Shown here piece by piece: positions 53,401 through 62,137 of a DNA stretch of 64,000 nt. Position numbers and translations under genes: made by a program. Below the pieces are notes generated by a model. That model saw only the letters and a program-made list of their open reading frames with translations, had not been told where the DNA came from and did no database searches. The stretch is from the NCBI GenBank assembly GCA_963580455.1, contig OY756967.1:9880501-9944500 (forward strand), written 5' to 3'. Source of the stretch: Euonymus europaeus (taxonomy: Eukaryota; Streptophyta; Magnoliopsida; Celastrales; Celastraceae). Positions within the stretch are counted from its first letter, which is position 1. Each line of letters opens with the position of its first letter.

Positions 53401-54257
53401 TCAACTCTCTCTATGGAGGAGCTTTTCAAGGTATTGTCCATTTGTCATAGAAAGTTGGTCTTTTGCCATCGAAATAATCTTGGAAGCTCATACTCATAAA
53501 ATTTGACAAAGAAAAACATTAAAAAGTGTACACCGAGCAACTTTGATAGTCCGAAGTTGCTCACCTATCTCTAATGGAGGAGCTTTTCATGGTTTTGTCC
53601 ATTTGTCATAGAAAGTTGGTTTTTTCGCATCGAAATAATCCTGGAAGCTTATACCCGTAAAATTTGACATACAAGAACATTAAAAGGTGTACACCGAGCA
53701 ACTTTGATGGTCCGACGTTGCTCAACTCTCTTTATAGAGGAGCTTTTAACGATTTTGTCTATTTGTCATAGAAAGTTGGTGTTTTGGCATCGAAATAACC
53801 TTGGAAGCTCATTTTCGTAAAATTTAACATAAAAGAACAACAAAAAGTATACACCGAGCAACTTTGATAGTCCGAAGTTGCTCAGCTCTATCTATGGAGG
53901 AGCTTTTAACGGTTTTGTCCATTTGTCATAGAAAGTTGCTATTTTGGCATCGAAATAATCTTGGAAGCTTATACACATAAAATTTGACATAGAAGAACAA
54001 TAAAAATTGTACACCGAGCCACTTTGATGTTCCGAAGTTGCTCAACTCTCTCTATGGAGGAGCTTTTCAAGGTATTGTCCATTTGTCATAGAAAGTTGGT
54101 CTTTTGCCATCGAAATAATCTTGGAAGCTGATACTCATAAAATTTGACATAGAAGAACATTAAAAAGTGTACACCGAGCAACTTTGATAGTCCGAAGTTG
54201 CTCACCTATCTCTATGTAGGAGCTTTTCATGGTTTTGTCCATTTGCCATAGAAAGTT
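50411..54257. repeat. 24-monomer derivative of the preceding unit, copy 2 (about 3,847 bp)
   Basis: It matches copy 1 at offset 4,490, then 4,489 and 4,488 after two single-base losses (near 50,648 and 51,312). After the missing four monomers the offset becomes about 3,847. The match ends near 54,257, where this copy reads GGTTTTTTCGC and the first read GGTGTTTTCGC. Copy 1 expanded or copy 2 contracted; the sequence alone does not say which. Confidence 0.88.
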
Positions 54258-55510
54258 GGTTTTTTCGCATCGAAATAATCCTGGAAGCTTATACTCGTAA
54301 AATTTGACATACAAGAACATTAAAAGGTGTACACCGAGCAACTTTGATGGTCCGACGTTGCTCAACTCTCTTTATGGTGGAGCTTTTAACGATTTTGTCT
54401 ATTTGTCATAGAAAGTTGGTGTTTTGGCATCGAAATAACCTTGGAAGCCCATTTTCGTAAAATTTAACATAAAAGAACAACAAAAAGTATACACCGAGCA
54501 ACTTTGATAGTCCGAAGTTGCTCAGCTCTCTCTATGGAGGAGCTTTTAACGGTTTTGTCTATTTGTCATAGAAAGTTGTTGTTTTGGCATCGAAATAATC
54601 TGGGAAGCTTATACACATAAAATTTGACATAGAAGAACAATAAAAAGTGTACACCGAGCAACTTTGATGTTCCGAAGTTGCTCAACTCTCTCTATGGAGG
54701 AGCTTTTAACGGTTTTTGTCCATTTGTCATAGAAAGTTGGTGTTTTCGCATCAAAATATTCCTGGCAGCTCATTTTCATAAAATTTAACATAGAAGAACA
54801 ATAAAAAGTATACACCGAGCAACTTTGATAGTCCGAAGTTGCTCAACTCTCTCTATGGAAGAGCTTTTAACGGTTTTTGTCCATTTGTCATAGAAAGTTG
54901 GTGTTTTGGCATCGAAATAACCCTGAAAGCTCATTTTCGTAAAATTTAACATAGAAGAACAATAAAAAGTATACCCTAAGCAACTTTGATAGTTCGAAGT
55001 TGCTCAACTCTTTCTATGGAGGAGCTTGTAACGTTTTTTGTCCATCTGTCATAGAAAGTTGGTGTTTTCGCATCAAAATAATCCTGGAAGCACATTTTCG
55101 TAAAATTTAACATAGAAGAACAATAAAAAGTATACACCGAGCAACTTTGATTGTCCGAAGTTCCTCTACTCTCTCTATGTAGGAGCATTTAACGGTTTTG
55201 TCCTTTTGTCATAGAAAGTTGGTGTTTTGGCATCGAAATAACCCTGGAAGCTCATTTTCGTAAAATTTAACATAAAAGAACAATAAAAAGTGTACACCGA
55301 GCAAGTTTGATTGTCCGAAGTTGCTCAATTCTCTCTATGGAGGAGCTTTTAAGGGTTTTGTTCATTTGTCATAGAAAGTTAATGTTTTGGCATCGAAATA
55401 ATCTTGGAAGCTTATACTCGTAAAATTTGACTTAGTAGAACAATATAAAGTGTACACCGAGCAACTTTGATTGTCCGAAGTTGCTCAACTCTCTCTATGG
55501 AGGAGCATTT
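54258..55510. repeat. Last zone 2 monomers
   Basis: About 8 monomers, including the marker monomer near 54,349 and N-types with GTATACCCTAAGC. The final ones, with GACTTAGTAG and GAGGAGCATTTAACGG, resemble the end of zone 1. Confidence 0.75.
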
Positions 55511-55671
55511 AACGGTTTGGTCCATTTGTCATAGAAAGTTACTGTTTTGGCATCGAAATAATCTTGGAAGCCAATACACGTAAAATTTGACCTAATAAAG
55601 CAATAAAAAGTATACACCGAGAAACTTCGATTGTCCGAATTTGCTCAACTCTCTCTATAGACGTGCTTTTA
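55511..55671 (+). repeat. Divergent boundary monomer, zone 2/3
   Basis: It shares GGTTTGGTCC, AAGCAATAAAAAG, ACTTCGATTG and CCGAATTTGCTC with 37,871-38,030. It also has private changes such as AAGCCAATACACG, GACCTAATAAAGC and CTCTATAGACGTGC. The preceding monomer is likewise of the same subtype at both places. Confidence 0.8.
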
Positions 55672-56995
55672 ACGGCTTTGTCCATTTATCATAGAAAGTT
55701 AGTGTTTTTTAATCGAAATAATCTAGGAAGCTTATACTCGTAAAATTTGACATAGAAGAACATTAAATGGTGTACACCGAGCAACTTTGATGGTCCGACG
55801 TTGCTCAACTCTTTTTATGGAGGAGGTTTTAACGATTTTGTCCATTTGTCATAGAAAGTTGGTGTTTTGCCATAGAAATAATCCTAGAAGCTTATTTTCG
55901 TAAAATTTAAAATAGAAGAACAATAAAAAGTGTACATCGAGCAACTTTGATGGTCCGAAGTTGCTCAGCTCTCTCTATGGAGGAGCTTTTAACGGTTTTG
56001 TCCATTTGTCATAGAAAGTTGCTGTTTTGGCATCGAAATAATGTTGGAAGCTTATACTCATAAAATTTGTCATAGAAGAACAATAAAAAGTGTACACCGA
56101 GCAACTTTGATGTTCCGAAGTTGCTCAACTCTCTCTATGGAGGAGCTTTTCAACGTATTGTCCATTTGTCATAGAAATTTTTTCTTTTGCCATCGAAATA
56201 ATCTTGGAAGCTTATACTCATAAAATTTGACATAGAAGAAGATTAAAAAGTGTACACCGAGCAACTTTGATAGTCCGAAGTTGCTCAACTATCTCTATGG
56301 ATGAGCTTTTAATGGTTTTGTCCATTTCTCATAGAAAGTTCGTGTTTTCGGATCGAAATAATCCTGGAAGCTTATACTCGTAAAATTTGACATACAAGAA
56401 CATTAAAAGGTGTACACCGAGCAACTTTTATGGTCCGACGTTGCTCAACTCTCTTTATGGAGGAGCTTTTAACGATTTTGTCTATTTGTCATAGAAAGTT
56501 GGTGTTTTGGCATCGAAATGACCCTGGAAGCTCATTTTCGTAAAATTTAACATAGAAGAACAACAAAAAGTATACACCAAGCAACTTTGATAGTCCGAAG
56601 TTGCTCAGCTCTCTGTATGGAAGAGCTTTTAACGGTTTTGTCCATTTGTCATAGAAAGTTGCTGTTTTGGCATCGAAATAATCTGGGAAGCTTATACACA
56701 TAAAATTTGACATAGAAGAACAATAAAAAGTGTACACCGAACAACTTTGATGTTCCGAAGTTGCTCAACTCTCTCTATGGGGGAGCTTTTCAAGGTATTG
56801 CCATTTATCATAGAAAGTCGGTGTTTTGGCATCGAAATATTGCTGGAAGCTCATTTTCGTAAAATTTAACATAGAAGAACAATAAAAAGTATACACCGAG
56901 CAACTTTGATAGTCCGAAGTTGCTCAACTCTCTCTATAGAGGAGCTTTTAACGGTTTTTATCCATTTGTCATAGAAAGTTGGTGTTTTGGCATCG
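55672..56995. repeat. Zone 3 segment repeated at about 61,113-62,436
   Basis: About 8 monomers match at an offset of 5,441 bp. Private markers are CTCTTTTTATGGAGGAGG, TTTAAAATAGAAG, CATAGAAATTTTTTC, GATTAAAAAG and AGGTATTGCCATTT (one T lost). The pairing ends near 56,995, where AATAATCTTGG faces AATATTTCTGG. About 56,190-56,992 is also repeated 1,439 bp downstream. Confidence 0.82.
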
Positions 56996-58431
56996 AAATA
57001 ATCTTGGAAGCTTATACACATAAAATTTGACATAGAAGAACAATAAAAAGTGTACACCGAGCAACTTTGATGTTCTGAAGTTGCTCAACTCTCTTTATGG
57101 AGGAGCTTTTCAAGGTATTGTCCATTTGTCATAGAAAGTTGGTCTTTTGCCATCGAAATAATCTTGGAAGCTTATACTCATAAAATTTGACATAGAAGAA
57201 CAATAAAATGTGTACACCGAGCAAGTTTGATTGTCCGAAGTTGCTCAATTCTCTCTATGGAGGAGCTTTTAAGGGTTTTGTCCATTTGTCATAGAAAGTT
57301 AATGTTTTGGCATTGAAATATTCTTGCAAGCTTATACTCGTAAAATTTGACTTAGTAGAACAATATAAAGTGTACACCGAGCAACTTTGATAGTCCGAAG
57401 TTGCTCCGCTCTCTGTATGGAGGAGCTTTTAACGGTTTTGTCCATTTGTCATAGAAAGTTGCTGTTTTGGCATCGAAATAATCTTGGAAGCTTAAAACAT
57501 AAAATTTGACATAGAAGAACAATAAAAAGTGTACACCGAGCAACTTTGATGTTCTGAAGTTGCTCAACTCTCTTTATGGAGGAGCTTTTCAAGGTATTGT
57601 CCATTTGTCATAGAAAGTTGGTCTTTTGCCATCGAAATAATCTTGGAAGCTTATACTCATAAAATTTGACATAGAAGAACATTAAAAAGTGTACACCGAG
57701 CAACTTTGATAGTCCGAAGTTGCTCAACTATCTCTATGGAGGAGCTTTTAATGGTTTTGTCCATTTCTCATAGAAAGTCCGTGTTTTCGGATCGAAATAA
57801 TCCTGAAAGCTTATACTCGTAAAATTTGACATACAAGAACATTAAAAGGTGTACACCGAGCAACTTTTATGGTCCGACGTTGCTCAACTCTCTTTATGGA
57901 GGAGCTTTTAACGATTTTGTCTATTTGTCATGGAAAGTTGGTGTTTTGGCATCGAAATAACCTTGGAAGCTCATTTTCGTAAAATTTAACATAGAAGAAC
58001 AACAAAAAGTATACACCAAGCAACTTTGATAGTCCGAAGTTGCTCAGCTCTCTGTATGGAAGAGCTTTTAACGGTTTTGTCCATTTGTCATAGAAAGTTG
58101 CTGTTTTGGCATCGAAATAATCTTGGAAGCTTATACACATAAAATTTGACATAGAAGAACAATAAAAAGTGTACACCGAACAACTTTGATGTTCCGAAGT
58201 TGCTCAACTCTCTCTATGGGGGAGCTTTTCAAGGTATTGCCATTTGTCATAGAAAGTCGGTGTTTTGGCATCGAAATATTCCTGGAAGATCATTTTCGTA
58301 AAATTAAACATAGAAGAACAATAAAAAGTATACACCGAGCAACTTTGATAGTCCGAAGTTGCTCAACTCTCTCTATGGAGGAGCTTTTAACGGTTTTTAT
58401 CCATTTGTCATAGAAAGTTGGTGTTTTGGCA
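56190..58431. repeat. 9-monomer tandem, 1,439-bp period
   Basis: About 56,190-56,992 recurs at 57,629-58,431, sharing CTCATAGAAAGT(T/C)CGTG, TCGGATCGAAAT, ACACCAAGCAAC, CTCTGTATGGAAG and AGGTATTGCCATTT. The intervening 56,993-57,628 holds four other monomers. The first unit is therefore complete and the second is cut after five monomers. Confidence 0.82.
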
Positions 58432-60233
58432 TCGAAATAAACCTGGAAGCTCATTTTCGTAAAATTTAACATAGAAGAACAATAAAAAGTGTACACCGAG
58501 CAACTTTGATTGTCCGAAGTTGCTCTACTCTCTCTACGGAGGAGCTTTTAACGGTTTTGTCCTTTTGTCATAGAAACTTGGTGTTTTGGCATCGAAATAA
58601 GCCTGGAAGCTCATTTTCGTAAAATTTAACATAAAAGAACAATAAAATGTGTACACCGAGCAAGTTTGATTGTTCGAAGTTGCTCAATTCTCTCTATGGA
58701 GGAGCTTTTAAGGGTTTTGTCCATTTGTCATAGAAAGTTAATGTTTTGGCATCGAAATATTCTTGCAAGCTTATACTCGTAAAATTTGACTTAGTAGAAC
58801 AATATAAAGTGTACACCGAGCAACTTTGATAGTCCGAAGTTGCTCAGCTCTCTGTATGGAGGAGCTTTTAACGGTTTTGTCCATTTGTCATAGAAAGTTG
58901 CTGTTTTGGCATCGAAATAATCTTGGAAGCTTATACACATAAAATTTGACATAGAAGAACAATAAAAAGTGTACACCGAGCAACTTTGATGTTCCGAAGT
59001 TGCTCGACTCTCTCTATGGAGGAGCTTTTCAAGGTATTGTCCATTTGTCATAGAAAGTTGGTCTTTTGCCATCGAAATAATCTTGGAAGCTTATACTCAT
59101 AAAATTTGACATAGAAGAACAATAAAAAGTGTACACCGAACAACTTTGATGTTCCGAAGTTGCTCAACTCTCTCTATGGGGGAGCTTTTCAAGGTATTGC
59201 CATTTGTCATAAAAAGTCGGTGTTTTGGCATCGAAATATTCCTGGAAGCTCATTTTCGTAAAATTTAACATAGAAGAACAATAAAAAGTATACACCGAGC
59301 AACTTTGATAGTCCGAAGTTGCTCAACTCTCTCTATGGAGGAGCTTTTAACGGTTTTTGTCCATTTGTCATAGAAAGTTGGTGTTTTGGCATCGAAATAT
59401 TTCTGGAAGCCCATTTTCATAAAATTTAACATAGAAGAACAATAAAAAGTATACACCGAGCAACTTTGATTGTCCGAAGTTGCTCAACTCTCTCTATGGG
59501 GGAGCTTTTAGCGGTTTTTGTCCATTTGTCATAGAAAGTTGGTGTTTTGGCATCGAAATAAACCTGGAAGCTCCTTTTCGTAAAATTTAACATAGAAGAA
59601 CAATAAAAAGTGTACACCGAGCAACTTTGATTGTCCGAAGTTGCTCTACTCTCTCTACGGAGGAGCTTTTAACGGTTTTGTCCTTTTGTCATAGAAACTT
59701 GGTGTTTTGGCATCGAAATAAGCCTGGAAGCTCATTTTCGTAAAATTTAACATAAAAGAACAATAAAATGTGTACACCGAGCAAGTTTGATTGTCCGAAG
59801 TTGCTCAATTCTCTCTATGGAGGAGCTTTTAAGGATTTTGTCCATTTGTCATAGAAAGTTAATGTTTTGGCATCGAAATATTCTTGCAAGCTTATACTCG
59901 TAAAATTTGACTTAGTAGAACAATATAAAGTGTACACCGAGCAACTTTGATAGTCCGAAGTTCCTCCGCTCTCTGTATGGAGGAGCTTTTAACGGTTTTG
60001 TCCATTTGTCATAGAAAGTTGCTGTTTTGGCATCGAAATAATCTTGGAAGCTTATACACATAAAATTTGACATAGAAGAACAATAAAAAGTGTACACCGA
60101 GCAACTTTGATGTTCTGAAGTTGCTCAACTCTCTTTATGGAGGAGCTTTTCAAGGTATTGTCCATTTGTCATAGAAAGTTGGTCTTTTGCCATCGAAATA
60201 ATCTTGGAAGCTTATACTCATAAAATTTGACAT
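58432..60233. repeat. 7-monomer tandem in zone 3, 1,121-bp period
   Basis: About 58,432-59,112 recurs at 59,553-60,233 at an offset of 1,121 bp. Shared marks are CTCTACGGAGG, AAACTTGGTG, AATAAGCCTGG, AATAAAATGTG, CAATTCTCTC and AATATTCTTGCAAGC. The same 1,121-bp length occurs in zone 2 but with different monomers. A further partial recurrence at 961 bp appears near 60,602. Confidence 0.8.
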
Positions 60234-62137
60234 AGAAGAACATTAAAAAGTGTACACCGAGCAACTTTGATAGTTCGAAGTTGCTCAACTCTCTCTATGG
60301 AGGAGCTTTTAACGGTTTTTGTCCATTTGTCATAGAAAGTTGGTGTTTTGGCATCGAAATATTCCTGGAAGCCCATTTTCATAAAATTTAACATAGAAGA
60401 ACAATAAAAAGTATACACCGAGCAACTTTGATTGTCCGAAGTTGCTCAACTCTCTCTATGCGGGAGCTTTTACGGTTTTTGTCCATTTGTCATAGAAAGT
60501 TGGTGTTTTGGCATCGAAATAACCCTGGAAGCTACTTTTCGTAAAATTTAACATAGAAGAACAATAAAAAGTGTACACCGAGCAACTTTGATTGTCCGAA
60601 GTTGCTCTACTCTCTCTATGGAGGAGCTTTTAACGGTTTTGTCCTTTCGTCATAGAAAGTTGGTGTTTTGGCATCGAAATAAGCCTGGAAGCTCATTTTC
60701 GTAAAATTTAACATAAAAGAACAATAAAATGTGTACACCGAGCAAGTTTGATTGTCCGAAGTTGCTAAATTCTCTCTATGGAGGAGCTTTAAAGTGTTTT
60801 GTCCATTTGTCATAGAAAGTTAATGTTTTGGCATCGAAATAATCTTGGAAGCTTATACTCGTAAAATTTGACTTAGTAGAACAATATAAAGTGTACACCG
60901 AGCAACTTTGATAGTCCGAAGTTGCTCAGCTCTCTCTATGGAGGAGCTTTTAACGGTTTTGTCCATTTGTCATAGAAAGTTGCTGTTTTGGCATCGAAAT
61001 AATCTTGGAAGCTTATACACATAAAATTTGACATAGAAGAACAATAAAAAGTGTACACCGAGCAATTTTGATGTTCTGAAGTTGCTCAACTCTCTTTATG
61101 GAGGAGCTTTTCAAGGTATTGTCCATTTGTCATAGAAAGTTGGTCTTTTGCCATCGAAATAATCTTGGAAGCTTATACTCATAAAATTTGACATAGAAGA
61201 ACATTAAATAGTGTACACCGAGCAACTTTGATGGTCCGACGTTGCTAAACTCTTTTTATGGAGGAGGTTTTAACGATTTTGTCCATTTGTCATAGAAAGT
61301 TGGTGTTTTGGCATAGAAATAATCCTAGAAGCTTATTTTCGTAAAATTTAAAATAGAAGAACAATAAAAAGTGTACATCGAGCAACTTTGATGGTCCGAA
61401 GTTGCTCAGCTCTCTCTATGGAGGAGCTTTTAACGGTTTTGTCCATTTGTCATAGAAAGTTGCTGTTTGGACATCGAAATAATCTTGGAAGCTTATACTC
61501 ATAAAATTTGACATAGAAGAACAATAAAAAGTGTACACCGAGCAACTTTGATGTTCCGAAGTTGCTCAACTCTCTCTATGGAGGAGCTTTTCAACGTATT
61601 GTCCATTTGTCATAGAAATTTTTTCTTTTGCCATTGAAATAATCTTGGAAGCTTATACTCATAAAATTTGACATAGAAGAAGATTAAAAAGTGTACACCG
61701 AGCAACTTTGATAGTCCGAAGTTGCTCAACTATCTCTATGGAGGAGCTTTTAATGGTTTTGTCCATTTCTCATAGAAAGTTCGTGTTTTCAGATCGAAAT
61801 AATCCTGGAAGCTTATACTCGTAAAATTTGACATACAAGAACATTAAAAGGTGTACACCGATCAACTTTTATGGTCTGACATTGCTCATCTCTCTTTATG
61901 GAGGAGCTTTTAACGATTTTGTCTATTTGTCATAGAAAGTTGGTCTTTTGGCATCGAAATAACCCTGGAAGCTCATTTTCGTAAAATTTAACATAGAAGA
62001 ACAACAAAAAGTATACACCAAGCAACTTTGATAGTCCGAAGTTGCTCAGCTCTCTGTATGGAAGAGCTTTTAACGGTTTTGTCCATTTATCATAGAAAGT
62101 TGCTGTTTTGGCATCGAAATAATCTTGGAAGCTTATA
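59096..62137. repeat. 19-monomer unit, copy 1 (3,042 bp)
   Basis: From about 59,096 the sequence is repeated at 62,138 (offset 3,042 bp, 19 x 160.1). Only a few differences are visible, for example TTCCTCCGCTC at 59,962 against TTGCTCAGCTC at 63,004. The part 60,959-62,137 can be compared only with sequence beyond the window. Confidence 0.82.

Noticed and set aside
56041..56223. Plus-strand open frame of 60 codons
   Set aside because: It spans more than one satellite monomer, exists only because of local variants, and has no counterpart in equivalent monomers.
58186..58413. Plus-strand open frame of 75 codons
   Set aside because: It arises from the one-base loss in AGGTATTGCCATTT, which joins frames of neighbouring monomers. 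It is a chance frame in satellite DNA.
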